Positions 16,438 through 26,436 of a stretch of DNA of 40,258 nt are shown piece after piece. This stretch comes from an uncultured Micromonospora sp. (lineage in GTDB: Bacteria; Actinomycetota; Actinomycetes; Mycobacteriales; Micromonosporaceae). The notes under the pieces are model-generated. The model saw only the letters and a list, made by a program, of their open reading frames with translations, was not told where the DNA came from and searched no databases. The stretch's first letter is position 1. Each line of letters starts with the position of its first letter. The position numbers and the translations under genes were made by a program. Location: NCBI GenBank assembly GCA_937951935.1, contig CALGAM010000257.1:1-40258 (forward strand), written 5' to 3'.

Positions 16438-16452
16438 CCTCCGCACCGGAGG
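16438..16452. terminator. Short hairpin between convergent genes
   Basis: CCTCCG-CAC-CGGAGG forms a 6-bp stem with a 3-base loop, placed between the ends of the methyltransferase (+) and the DUF4272 gene (-). It is short for a terminator but well placed. Confidence 0.35.
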
Positions 16453-16462
16453 GTCGCGCGGG

Positions 16463-17149
16463 TCAGGTGGAGAGGTCGATCTCCTCCCAACCGGCGGGCG
16501 GATCGTGGAACGGCCCCCGGAAGACCACCGCCCACTCCAGTGCCCACCGACGCTGGCCGATCGCGTTGCTGTCGATCAGGCCGGGCAGTCGGAACCCCCG
16601 CCGCTCGGCCTCCAGGTACCCCCAGTCGAGGCAGTAGTAGAAGTCGAGCAGGACGGCGGCCTCCGCCGCGTCCCGGGGCGCCGTCAGCGTACGCGAGCGC
16701 CACTGCGGGAACGTCTCCCCCGCGCGCAGGTTCGGCAGGCGGTCCATGAGGCGCTCGTCGGTCGGCGCGGTCGGGTCCAGATGCCGGCTCAACCCGAGCA
16801 GCCAGGCCAACGCGAACACCGCGTCGTGGTGCAGCACGAACGACCGGTGGTCACCCCGGTCCCCGGCCACGAACTGCCACTCCGGCGGCGTGACCACCTC
16901 GACCAGGTGGGAGCTGAGCAGCCAGCTCATGCCCGCCTCCGCCGGCATCCCGAAACAGCGGGCCAACACCAGGTGGAGTACGGCGAGTCGGGCCTCCAGT
17001 TCGGCGGTGGGACGCAGCTCGACGGTGTCACCGGGCTCCCACACCAGCGGGAACTGCGCCGGCGGCAGTGGCAGGCCGAGCCGGCTCATCTCGGCCAGGT
17101 TGGCGGCGCGAACCTCCCGGGGGTCGGGAACAGGCACGGGCACGCTCAC
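16463..17149 (-). CDS. DUF4272 domain-containing protein
   Basis: The 228-residue soluble protein shows the DUF4272 pattern: a helix starting VRAANLAEMSRLGLPLPP, then ELEARLAVLHLVLARCFG, LHHDAVFALAWLLGLSRHL, LLDFYYCLDWGYLEAERRGF and QRRWALEWAVV, with a final WEEIDLST. No catalytic motif is evident and the family's role is unknown. It follows deoA in the same direction but is separated from it by about 240 bases with strong hairpins, so it is probably a separate unit. A GTG at 17149 opens the frame; the exact start is not fixed by a clear ribosome-binding site. Confidence 0.85.
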   Translation of the reverse strand: MSVPVPVPDPREVRAANLAEMSRLGLPLPPAQFPLVWEPGDTVELRPTAELEARLAVLHLVLARCFGMPAEAGMSWLLSSHLVEVVTPPEWQFVAGDRGDHRSFVLHHDAVFALAWLLGLSRHLDPTAPTDERLMDRLPNLRAGETFPQWRSRTLTAPRDAAEAAVLLDFYYCLDWGYLEAERRGFRLPGLIDSNAIGQRRWALEWAVVFRGPFHDPPAGWEEIDLST

Positions 17150-17347
17150 AGCTGGTGATCCTGTCCGGTCAGGCCGATCGCGCCGTTCGAATCGACCGGC
17201 GCCGTTCGGGGTCTGGTCGCGCCGTCACGTCACGGCCTCGGAGGGCGGCCCGGACCGGGTCCTGCCAGCCCCGAGGAACCCCTTGGCGAGGGAGAATAGC
17301 GGCTCACCAGGCAGGACACCAGGTCTCCTGCGCCCGTTGCCGGGTCA

Positions 17348-17376
17348 CCGCACGGTGCGGCCCGCCGCGCGGCGGG
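17348..17376 (-). terminator. Tandem GC hairpins after deoA
   Basis: CCGCAC-G-GTGCGG at 17348-17360 and the 16-base palindrome CCCGCCGCGCGGCGGG at 17361-17376 lie 16 bases beyond the deoA stop. They probably end the nucleoside operon transcript on the minus strand. Confidence 0.5.
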
Positions 17377-17391
17377 GGTCACCGGCGCGGC

Positions 17392-18672
17392 TCACCCGAT
17401 GCGGTCGATGATCAGCGGCGACACCCCGGGCCGCTCGTCCGCGATCGAGACCGCCGCCGCCGCGTCGACCCGGGCCGCCGGAATCCGGTCCGGCTCCTCG
17501 GCCCGCAGCTCGTAGAGCGGGTCGCCGGCCCGGACCGGGTCACCGGGCCTGCGGTGGAGCACCACCCCGGCCGCCGCGCTCACCGGGTCCTCCTTGCGGG
17601 CCCGGCCCGCGCCGAGCCGCCACGCGGCGACGCCGATGCGGTACGCGTCGACGGCGCCGACGTACCCGTCCCGGTCGGCCCGGACGACCTCCACCTCCGG
17701 GGCGCTCGGCAGCGGCGCGTCCGGGTCGCCGCCCTGGGCCCGGATCATGGTCCGCCACATGTCCATGGCCCGGCCGTCCCGCAGGGCCCGCTCGGGATCG
17801 GCGTCGGGCAGCCCGGCCGCGACGAGCATCTCCCGGGCGAGCGCGAGGGTCAGCTCCACCACGTCGGCGGGACCACCGCCGGCGAGCACCTCCACGGCCT
17901 CGGCGACCTCGACGGCGTTGCCGACGGCTCGACCCAGCGGGGTCGACATGTCCGTGAGCAGGGCAACCGTCCGGACGTCGTGTGCCGTCCCGAGTTCCAC
18001 CATGGTCCGGGCCAGCTCCCGCGCCTCGTCCTCGGACTTCATGAACGCGCCCGAACCGACCTTCACGTCCAGGACGAGCGCGCCGGTTCCCTCGGCGATC
18101 TTCTTGCTCATGATCGAGCTGGCGATCAGCGGGATCGCCTCCACGGTTCCGGTGACGTCCCGCAGCGCGTACAGCTTCCGGTCGGCCGGGGCCAGCCGCT
18201 CCCCCGCGGCGCAGATCACCGCCCCGACGTCCCGCAGCTGCGCGACGAACTCCTCGTTGGTCAGCGCGGCCCGCCAGCCGGGAATCGACTCCAGCTTGTC
18301 CAGGGTGCCACCGGTGTGTCCGAGGCCGCGTCCGGACAGCTGCGGCACGGCCGCACCGCAGGCCGCGACGAGCGGGGTGAGCGCAAGGGTGATCTTGTCA
18401 CCGACACCGCCCGTGGAGTGCTTGTCCACCGTGGGCCGGGACACCCCCGTGAGGTCCAGCCGCTCCCCGCTGGCGATCATCGCGGAGGTCCAGCGGGCGA
18501 TCTCGCCCGGGGTCATGCCACGCAGCAGGATCGCCATGGCCAGCGCCGACATCTGCTCGTCCGCGACCGTGCCCCGGGTGTACGCGTCGACCACCCAGTC
18601 GATCTGCGCGTCGGACAGCACCCCGCCGTCCCGCTTGGTCCGGATCACGTCGACCGCGGTGAACCCACTCAC
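17392..18672 (-). CDS. deoA: Thymidine (pyrimidine-nucleoside) phosphorylase
   Basis: The 426-residue enzyme cleaves thymidine/deoxyuridine with phosphate to the base and 2-deoxyribose-1-phosphate. Diagnostic elements are AILLRGMTPGEIARWTSAM, DKHSTGGVGDK (phosphate binding), the family signature SGRGLGHTGGTLDKLESI, and SSIMSKKIAEG with LDVKVGSGAFM. The C-terminal all-beta domain is present and the length is normal for the family. The start is GTG 18672 with AAGGA upstream. It lies 125 bases after cdd in the importer/salvage run, so the imported pyrimidine nucleosides can be deaminated and then phosphorolysed. Confidence 0.96.
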   Translation of the reverse strand: MSGFTAVDVIRTKRDGGVLSDAQIDWVVDAYTRGTVADEQMSALAMAILLRGMTPGEIARWTSAMIASGERLDLTGVSRPTVDKHSTGGVGDKITLALTPLVAACGAAVPQLSGRGLGHTGGTLDKLESIPGWRAALTNEEFVAQLRDVGAVICAAGERLAPADRKLYALRDVTGTVEAIPLIASSIMSKKIAEGTGALVLDVKVGSGAFMKSEDEARELARTMVELGTAHDVRTVALLTDMSTPLGRAVGNAVEVAEAVEVLAGGGPADVVELTLALAREMLVAAGLPDADPERALRDGRAMDMWRTMIRAQGGDPDAPLPSAPEVEVVRADRDGYVGAVDAYRIGVAAWRLGAGRARKEDPVSAAAGVVLHRRPGDPVRAGDPLYELRAEEPDRIPAARVDAAAAVSIADERPGVSPLIIDRIG

Positions 18673-18797
18673 CCGAACCTGTCCTTCTTTCTCATGGTCC
18701 TACCGCCCTGTCCGCGCCCCACGCCGGCGACGACACGGCGACGCCCGCCGCCTTCCACACGCCGGGGCCCGGAACCCACGCCGCACGAGCGGACCGC

Positions 18798-19529
18798 TCA
18801 GCCGCCCCAGCGTCGCGGGATCTCGGCCGGCGGTTCTCCCTCGCCGGCCCAGAACATCGCGCCGTCGGCGTCGACCACCACGACCCGGGGCGTACGCGCC
18901 TGGGCCCAGGCGATCGCGTCGGCGACGTCGGTCCAGGTCGGCGCCTCCTCCAACACCCCGGTCGGGGCGTCCTCGGTGTCACCGGCCGCCCGCTCCCAGT
19001 AGCCGGTCCAGACCTGCCGACCGCCGGAGACGTCCGGGTGCAGGAAGACGGTTCCCCGGCCCCGTTGCGCGGCCAGCGCCTCGGGGACGCTGGGCACCTT
19101 CGACGTCACCGCCATCGCCTCCAGGTCCGCCGGTCCGAAGGCGTACGGCAGCAGTTGCGCCACCCGCAGCGGGACGGGGTCCGCCTCGACCAGGCACTCC
19201 GGGCCGCCGTGCTCCCAGAGCAGCTGCCGGCACCGACCGCAGGGCATCACCGGCTCACCGGTCGCGCCGACACAGGAGAGCGCGACGAGCCTCCCTCCGC
19301 CGGAGGCGTGCAACGCGGAGACCACCCCGCACTCGGCGCAGAGCGTGACCCCGTACGAGGCGTTCTCCACGTTGCAGCCGACGACCACGCGGCCGTCGTC
19401 GACCAGCGCCGCCGCGCCGACCGGAAAGTTCGAGTACGGCGCGTACGCGCGGCGCATCGCGTCGATCGCCGCCGCCCGCAGCCTCGCCCAGTCGATGTCC
19501 ACCGTCACGTCCTCATCCTGCCCGGTCAC
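18798..19529 (-). CDS. cdd: Cytidine deaminase with a C-terminal extension domain
   Basis: Residues 10-135 are a standard zinc-dependent cytidine deaminase: APYSNFPVGAAALVDDG, NVENASYGVTLCAECGVVSA with the zinc Cys and catalytic Glu, and MPCGRCRQLLWEHGG with the other two zinc cysteines. Family members are usually about 130 residues, but this protein has 243. About 95 extra residues follow (VPEALAAQRGRGTVFLHPDV, then VWTGYWERAAGD, then VADAIAWAQARTPRVVVVDA, ending AEIPRRWGG), with no recognised domain. The GTG at 19529 follows the permease stop by three bases; an internal GTG at 19508 would give a start VTVDIDWARLR and may be the true one. It is part of the nucleoside importer operon. Confidence 0.93.
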   Translation of the reverse strand: MTGQDEDVTVDIDWARLRAAAIDAMRRAYAPYSNFPVGAAALVDDGRVVVGCNVENASYGVTLCAECGVVSALHASGGGRLVALSCVGATGEPVMPCGRCRQLLWEHGGPECLVEADPVPLRVAQLLPYAFGPADLEAMAVTSKVPSVPEALAAQRGRGTVFLHPDVSGGRQVWTGYWERAAGDTEDAPTGVLEEAPTWTDVADAIAWAQARTPRVVVVDADGAMFWAGEGEPPAEIPRRWGG

Positions 19530-19532
19530 CGG

Positions 19533-20810
19533 TCAGCCCTTGACGTAGGGCTTGCCGTCGGCGGCCGGCGCGCGGACCTTGCCGACCAGTCCCGCCACGG
19601 CGAGCAGGGTGGCGAGGTACGGCAGCATCGCCAGGAACTCGCTCGGGATGTTGCTGTTGATCGCGCTGAGGTACGTGGCGAGCTGGTCGGCGAAGCCGAA
19701 GAAGAGCGCGGCCAGCAGTGCCCCGGTCGGACTCCACCGACCGAAGATCAGCGCGGCGAGGGCGATGAAGCCCTTCCCTCCGATCATGTTCTTCGTGAAG
19801 GTGTAGAGCGCGAGGGTGTAGGAGGCGCCGCCGACCCCGGCCACCATGCCGGCGAGCAGCACGTTGCGGTACCGCAGCGCGAGCACCTTCACCCCGAGGG
19901 TGTCGGCGGCGGTCGGGTGCTCCCCGACCGACCGGGTGCGCAGCCCCCAACGGGTCCGGAACAGCGCGACGTGGATCACCACGACCAGGACCAGCGCCAG
20001 GTAGAGGAAGATGTTGCCGCTGAACAGCGCCGGGCCGAGCAGCGGAAGGTCCGACAGGAGCGGGATCGGCCACGCCTCGAACCTGGGTGGCTGGTTGTAC
20101 CTCGCCGCCTCGGGCTGCATCAGCCGCTCGTAGAGGAACCCGGTCAACCCGAGCGCGAAGAGGTTGAGCACGATCCCCATCACCACCTGGTCGACCAGGT
20201 AGCGGATGGTGAAGACGGCGAGCAGCAGGGAGATCAGCGCGCCGCCGAGCGCGGCCGCGACCAGCCCGACCCAGGCGTTGGCCGTCATGGTGCCCACCAG
20301 GGCTCCGCAGAACGCGCCCATCAGCAGTTGGCCCTCGATCGCCACGTTCACCACGCCGGACCGTTCGCAGAGCACGCCGGCGAGGGCGCCGAAGATCAAC
20401 GGCAGGGCGAGGATGAAGGTGCCCCGGACGATGTTGACCAGCGGCATGAAGTTCTGCCCCGCCGGGGCCGCCGAGACCTGCCAGCAGAGAAACGACAGCA
20501 CGACGCCGACCACCGCGACACCGAGCAGCGGGATGAACCAGCGGGCACGCAGCCCGGCCAGCAACGCCGCCCCGGCCGCCGCCGCGACCAGCCCGAACAG
20601 GACCGCCCCGAGCGTGCCGTTCACCGCGACCGAGGCGCCGCCGGCGTCCTCGCTGAAGGTGAACCGGGCGTCCGCACCGGTGGCCAGGGAACCGAACAGC
20701 GCCGCGGCGACGACGCCGAGCAGCACGGCCCCGGCGCCGACCCGGCGCTCACGGGTCCAGAATCCCGGTCGTACGGCGACCGCGACGTCATCGACGGTCA
20801 CGGTTGACAT
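19533..20810 (-). CDS. Nucleoside ABC transporter permease (second permease)
   Basis: The 425-residue membrane protein has many hydrophobic segments and the features of the YufQ/NupQ-like and BMP-associated permeases: the LIFGALAGVLCERSGVVNVA segment, IEGQLLMGAFCGAL, GLRTRSVGEHPTAADTLGV and IALAALIFGRWSPTGALLAA. It would form the transmembrane pore together with the 20922-22310 product. GGAGGG precedes the ATG at 20810. The 111-base gap to the upstream permease gene holds no clear promoter. It is followed closely by cdd. Confidence 0.93.
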   Translation of the reverse strand: MSTVTVDDVAVAVRPGFWTRERRVGAGAVLLGVVAAALFGSLATGADARFTFSEDAGGASVAVNGTLGAVLFGLVAAAAGAALLAGLRARWFIPLLGVAVVGVVLSFLCWQVSAAPAGQNFMPLVNIVRGTFILALPLIFGALAGVLCERSGVVNVAIEGQLLMGAFCGALVGTMTANAWVGLVAAALGGALISLLLAVFTIRYLVDQVVMGIVLNLFALGLTGFLYERLMQPEAARYNQPPRFEAWPIPLLSDLPLLGPALFSGNIFLYLALVLVVVIHVALFRTRWGLRTRSVGEHPTAADTLGVKVLALRYRNVLLAGMVAGVGGASYTLALYTFTKNMIGGKGFIALAALIFGRWSPTGALLAALFFGFADQLATYLSAINSNIPSEFLAMLPYLATLLAVAGLVGKVRAPAADGKPYVKG

Positions 20811-20921
20811 CAGCGCAGCCCTCCGTTCGCGACCGCGTGGCTCGCCAGCGCTCCGCGCACCCCGACGCGGCCGCGTCCCACGCGAACCGTTCCGGACCGC
20901 TCGCCTCTCACGCCCACGGGG

Positions 20922-22306
20922 TCACCAGCCCTTCGCCATGCTTGTCTGGAGCCGGGCGGCCCGGGCGGCCCGGAGCCCGAAGATCGCCTTCACCAGGGCC
21001 GGTGCGGCGATGAAGATGACGATCAGCGCCTGGAGCACCGTGACCAGTTCCAGCGAGACACTGGCGTACGACTGCATCCGGTTGCCGCCCGCCTGCAGGG
21101 CGCCGAAGAGCAGCGCGGCGAGCGCGACGCCCCACGGCTTCACCCGGCCGAGCAGCGCCACCAGGATGCCGTCGAAGCCGATCTGCGCGACCACCAGCGG
21201 GGTGAGCGCGGAGGCGGTGCTGCCGAGCACCATGTTCGAGCCGCCGAGCCCGGCCAGTGCCCCCGCGACCACCATGACCAGGACGTACGTCCGGCCGACG
21301 CTGATCCCCGCGGTCCGGGCGGCATCCGGGTTGGCGCCGACCGCGCGCAGCTCGAAGCCGAAGGTGGAGCGGTCGAGCAGCCAGGAGACCGCCCAGGTGG
21401 CGGCGACGGCCAGCACGATGCCGAGGTGGACCCGCAGGTCGCTGCCGAGTAGCCGGGGGAGTTGGGCGGAGCCGTCGACGGACCGGCTGATCGCGTCGGT
21501 CCGGTCCGGTGCGTGCACCCCGTCCTGGACGATGATCCAGGTGAGGAAGTACACGGCGACGTAGTTGAGCATGATCGTGCTGATCACCTCGTGCGCGCCG
21601 GTCCGGGCCTTGAGGAAACCGGGGACGAATCCCCAGATCGCACCGCCGAGCGCCCCGGCGAGCAGCGCCACGACCAGGTGAACGACCGGTGGCAGGGGCA
21701 GCAGGAAGCCGGCCAGGGCGGCCAGGATGACGCCGATGGTGGCCTGGCCCTGGGCGCCGATGTTGAACAGGCCGCCCCGGAACGCCAGCGAGACCGCCAG
21801 GCCGGTGAAGACCAGCGGTGTGGTGTAGGTCAGGGTCTCGGAGATCGGGGCGAAGACCGGCTGCCAGCCGCCCGTCCCGTCGGCCCAGGCCCGCACCGCC
21901 GCCGGGTCGACGACCGCGCCCTTGAACAGGTTGGCGTACGCGTCGCTGACCACCGCCCAGCTCGAGGTCAGCGCGTCGGAGGGCCGAGCGGCGAAGTAGC
22001 CGAAGGTGGCGAGCACGTCAGGGTCGGAGACGATGATCAGCACGGCGCCGATCACCAACGCCAGTACGACGGCGAGCACGGTGACGGTGACGGTGTTCGC
22101 CGACCAGAGGTTGCGGACGAAGAGCCGCAGCAGGGTCGCCGTGCCGTCCTGGTCGGCCGGCGTCGGCGTGTCGCCGGACGCCCTGGCCGCCGCAGGCTCC
22201 GGCGCGTCGTCACCGGCCACGCCGGCGCGGTCGGTGTGCTCGGCCTCGGTGTGCTCCCGATCGGGGTTGCTCCGTGGCGCGGGTGCCCCGGGGGCGTTGA
22301 CGTCGG

Positions 22307-22310
<4 letters not shown>
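20922..22310 (-). CDS. Nucleoside ABC transporter permease (first permease)
   Basis: The 462-residue protein has a cytoplasmic acidic/proline-rich N-terminus of about 65 residues and then roughly ten hydrophobic segments. Family text includes FTGLAVSLAFRGGLFNIGAQ, ARTGAHEVISTIMLNYVAVY and ELRAVGANPDAARTAGISV. It belongs to the NupP/YufP-type permeases that pair with BMP-type binding proteins. Its ATG overlaps the ATPase stop by four bases (ATGA), so the two are translationally coupled. The long hydrophilic N-terminal tail is longer than I expect for the family, and its role is unknown. Confidence 0.93.
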
Positions 22311-23920
<1,610 letters not shown>

Positions 23921-23925
23921 CGCTA

Positions 23926-23931
23926 CCTCCT
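23926..23931 (-). promoter_or_regulatory. Strong ribosome-binding site deciding a CTG start
   Basis: AGGAGG on the minus strand ends five bases before CTG 23920. There is no ATG, GTG or TTG in frame until residue 25 of the natural domain, so this site sets the start of the ABC ATPase. Confidence 0.6.
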
Positions 23932-24062
23932 GGGTGGTACGGGCGGATGGTGCGGCCGTCCTGCCGCGGGTCGGCCGGGGGACCGGGCGTGCGACACGTC
24001 GGCCCCGCCGGCGACACCCGCCGACCGGCCTCCCTCGGCTGTCGGCGGAACCGTGCGAAAAC

Positions 24063-24112
24063 CGGCCGTTCCGGCCCGCCGGAGGACGGCTCCGTGCGGG
24101 CCGGAACGGCCG
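24063..24112 (-). terminator. Very strong hairpin between bmpA and the ABC ATPase gene
   Basis: CGGCCGTTCCGGCCCGC (24063-24079) pairs perfectly with GCGGGCCGGAACGGCCG (24096-24112). An inner 5-bp stem (CGGAG/CTCCG) is separated by one bulged base and has a 5-base loop. It can act as an attenuator or partial terminator, or as a 3' stabiliser for the bmpA message. Confidence 0.7.
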
Positions 24113-24180
24113 CGGTCGCGCCGTTCGGGCCGGCTGGCGGCAGCTGACGCCGCAGCGGCCAAGTGCGTCACGCCGGCCCC

Positions 24181-24215
24181 GGTCGGCCGCCCCGTCCTCG
24201 CCGGGGCGGCCGACC
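24181..24215 (-). terminator. Hairpin directly after the bmpA stop
   Basis: A perfect 14-bp stem, GGTCGGCCGCCCCG at 24181-24194 and CGGGGCGGCCGACC at 24202-24215, has a 7-base loop. It begins five bases past the bmpA stop codon, the usual place for an intrinsic terminator in high-GC actinomycetes. Confidence 0.7.
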
Positions 24216-24220
24216 TCTCG

Positions 24221-25303
24221 TCACTTCGGCTGGGCCTCGGAGGTGACGGTGATCGTGCCGGCCGCGATGTCGGCCTTGAGCTTCTCGACCTCCGCCTTCA
24301 GCTCGGCCGGAACCTTGCTGTCGAACTCGTGGTACGGGGCGATCGAGACCCCGTCGTTGGCCAGGGTGCCCAGGTAGCCGGGCTCGTGGGACAGCTTCTC
24401 GCCGTTGGCCGCCCGCAGGACCGCGTCCTTGACGGCTCCCTTGATGTTCTTGACCACGGTGGTGAGCAGCACGGAGCAGTTCTGGGTGCTCTCGCAGCCG
24501 TCGACGTCGACCCAGATCACCGAGAACTTGCCGTTCGAGGCCTGGGCGGCGGCGGTGGTCCCCAGACCGGCCGCGCCGGCCACCGGCATGATGATGTCGG
24601 CGCCCTGGGCGACGAGGGCGTCGCTGACCTTCTTGCCCTCGTCCTGCTTCACGAAGTCGTTGGTGAACGACCCGTTCTGGGTGGCCTTGTTCCAGCCCAG
24701 TACCTGGACGTTCGTGCCCTTGACCTTGTTGTAGTGGGCGACGCCGTCGGCGAAGCCGTCCATGAAGATGGTCACCGGCGGGATCTTCATGCCGCCGTAC
24801 GTGCCGACCTTGCCGGTCTTGGTCATCCCGGCGGCCAGGTAACCGGCCTGGAAGGCGGCCTGCGCGGTGTCGAACTGCATCGGGAAGACGTTGCTCTCCG
24901 GCAGCTTCGCGTCCACGATGCCGAACTGCTGGTCGGGGTTCGCCTTCGCGATCTTCGACGTGGCGTCGCCCATGAGGCCACCGACGGCGAGGATGAAGTC
25001 GCAGTCCTGGTTGACGAACTGGGTCAGGTTCGGCTCGTAGTCGCCCTCGGACTTGGAGGCCACGTACTTGATGTCGATGTTGCTGTTCTCGGCCTTCGCC
25101 GCCTCGAGACCCGCCCAGGCCGAGGTGTTGAACGACTTGTCGTCGATACCACCGACGTCGGTCACCATGCAGGCGGAGTACTTGTCGGCGGTCGTGCCGC
25201 CGGCCTCGTTCTCCTCCGGGGCCTCGCCACACGCGGCGGCGCCGAGCGCGAGCCCGCCGACCGCGAGTACCGAGACGATCCGCATCCCACGCGCAGAGCG
25301 CAA
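24221..25303 (-). CDS. BMP-family nucleoside-binding lipoprotein
   Basis: TTG 25303 is the best start: GGAG lies six bases upstream and it yields a compact signal peptide (RSARGMRIVSVLAVGGLAL) ending in a lipobox GAAAC with Cys25. The mature protein shows the BMP (PF02608) fold, type I periplasmic binding: VTDVGGIDDKSFNTSAWAGL, CDFILAVGGLMGDATSKIA, GYLAAGMTKTGKVGTYGGM and IIMPVAGAAGLGTTAAAQ. The length of 360 residues is normal. It is the first gene of the importer/salvage run and, by family knowledge, binds purine or pyrimidine nucleosides outside the membrane. Two strong hairpins separate it from the ATPase gene, suggesting it is made in excess. Confidence 0.94.
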   Translation of the reverse strand: MRSARGMRIVSVLAVGGLALGAAACGEAPEENEAGGTTADKYSACMVTDVGGIDDKSFNTSAWAGLEAAKAENSNIDIKYVASKSEGDYEPNLTQFVNQDCDFILAVGGLMGDATSKIAKANPDQQFGIVDAKLPESNVFPMQFDTAQAAFQAGYLAAGMTKTGKVGTYGGMKIPPVTIFMDGFADGVAHYNKVKGTNVQVLGWNKATQNGSFTNDFVKQDEGKKVSDALVAQGADIIMPVAGAAGLGTTAAAQASNGKFSVIWVDVDGCESTQNCSVLLTTVVKNIKGAVKDAVLRAANGEKLSHEPGYLGTLANDGVSIAPYHEFDSKVPAELKAEVEKLKADIAAGTITVTSEAQPK

Positions 25304-25442
25304 GACGGTCTCCTTCCCATTGCACACCGCCCAGCGCGGTGGCAGCCCTTGTGCCGGCCCGCACACGTGCCGCCGGCGTCCCACGTATACCGACGGGAGC
25401 GTACGCCCGCACCCGCCCACCGGCCGACAATCGTGCTCGACT

Positions 25443-25469
25443 GTTTAACGCCCGTTACCCTTACGTAAC
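25443..25469. promoter_or_regulatory. Candidate operator/promoter region upstream of bmpA
   Basis: An AT-richer patch holds GTTTAAC, GTTAC and the palindrome TTACGTAA (25461-25468) in a GC-rich background, about 140 bases upstream of the bmpA start. Repeated TTAC/GTAA half-sites suggest binding of a dimeric repressor. No regulator gene is adjacent, so the identity is unknown. Confidence 0.3.
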
Positions 25470-25585
25470 TTCGACGTGCAGAGATCACCTGACCGGCTGC
25501 CCGATCACGGACGAAGCACGTCGTTTCTACCGGTTCGGACGCGGCACGGACCTCCCCACCCGGCAACCGCCCCGCCGGGCTCCGG

Positions 25586-25936
25586 CTACCGCCAGAAGAC
25601 CGCCACGGCGGCGTTCACCAGGGTCAGGCCGATGATCGCGAGGAAGTGGCCGCGGTTGACCACCTCGCGCTTACGCGAGAAGAAGACCATCACGAAGATC
25701 GCCAGGGCGATCACCAGCTTGGTGACGAGCTTCGCCGGTGACGGTTCGTTACCGTCCCGCAACGGTGCGGAAAGTCCGATCCCGGTGACCAACTGGATGA
25801 TGGCGCCCCAGAGCACGAGGGCGTTGATCCGGATCCGTCCGGTGACGTACTGCCCGACGGCCCCGCCCAGCAGCAGCGCGAAGCCGACCAGGTGCGCGAA
25901 GAGGAGTATCAGTCGCAGCGCTTCCACGCTGGCCAT
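25586..25936 (-). CDS. Small conserved membrane protein
   Basis: The 116-residue protein has four predicted membrane helices: about 7-30 (LRLILLFAHLVGFALLLGGA), 38-57 (ALVLWGAIIQLVTGIGLSA), 70-86 (LVTKLVIALAIFVMVFF) and 97-114 (HFLAIIGLTLVNAAVAVFW). A basic loop (SRKREVVNRG) lies between the last two. It carries no enzymatic motif that I recognise and looks like an actinobacterial family of unknown function. It diverges from the DUF305 gene and is separated from bmpA by a 282-base control region. Confidence 0.85.
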   Translation of the reverse strand: MASVEALRLILLFAHLVGFALLLGGAVGQYVTGRIRINALVLWGAIIQLVTGIGLSAPLRDGNEPSPAKLVTKLVIALAIFVMVFFSRKREVVNRGHFLAIIGLTLVNAAVAVFWR

Positions 25937-26436
25937 CCTGCCCTATCCGCGGTGGGCCGCTCCCGGCGGCCCGCCGACGTGGGCCGGCGTACCCCGAGGG
26001 CACCCCCGCCCGCCGCGCCCGGGGGCGGGGACGCGTCCTGCCCCGGCCGGTGGCGGGGCTCGCCGATCTCGTCACCCGGGCGTACGCCGGCCTCCGCGGG
26101 CGTCCCGTCACCGCCGCCGGACGGGCCCGCCAGGCGCCAACCGCCGGCGGAGGCGGACCCGGCGGCCTCGGCGCGGCACGGTTCCGGCCGGTCCCCGGCC
26201 ACGCGTCGCGACGCCGGCTCGCCGACGGGCCCACCCAGCCGGCGTTCGGGCCACGATGGACGTCCACATCGTCCCGCCCGCCGGAACGCCCCTGGTCGCG
26301 GCGTTCCGGCAGGCCGCGACGCTTTCGGGTACGCACCGGCTCGGGCTACCATCGGCCAACCGCCGGGGTGCACCCCGCCCCGGTGCGAACGCCCTGGCTA
26401 CGCCGCGCACGACCGGCGGCGGACGGGAGTCACGCT
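25937..26436. other. 500-base divergent intergenic region
   Basis: No supported gene lies here. The frame of the DUF305 gene is open back to 26050, but that stretch is Arg/Pro/Gly-rich shadow-like sequence. It contains an 11-bp inverted repeat at 26280-26310 and a possible -10 box TACCAT at 26347-26352 for the DUF305 gene. Confidence 0.4.
26280..26310. repeat. Isolated 11-bp inverted repeat
   Basis: GCCGGAACGCC at 26280-26290 and GGCGTTCCGGC at 26300-26310 are perfect complements with a 9-base loop. It does not follow a gene end, so it is not an obvious terminator. It may be an operator or a structured leader upstream of the DUF305 promoter. Confidence 0.5.

Noticed and set aside
20811..20921. 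A separate promoter or repeat element between the two nucleoside permease genes
   Set aside because: The 111 bases contain short GC-rich dyad fragments but no -10/-35 pair and no second copy in this window, so nothing could be supported.
26050..26436. An N-terminal extension of the DUF305 protein from ATG 26050
   Set aside because: The extra 129 residues are Arg/Pro/Gly-rich, precede a natural signal-anchor start, and contain a hairpin; GTG 26437 has a good ribosome-binding site.
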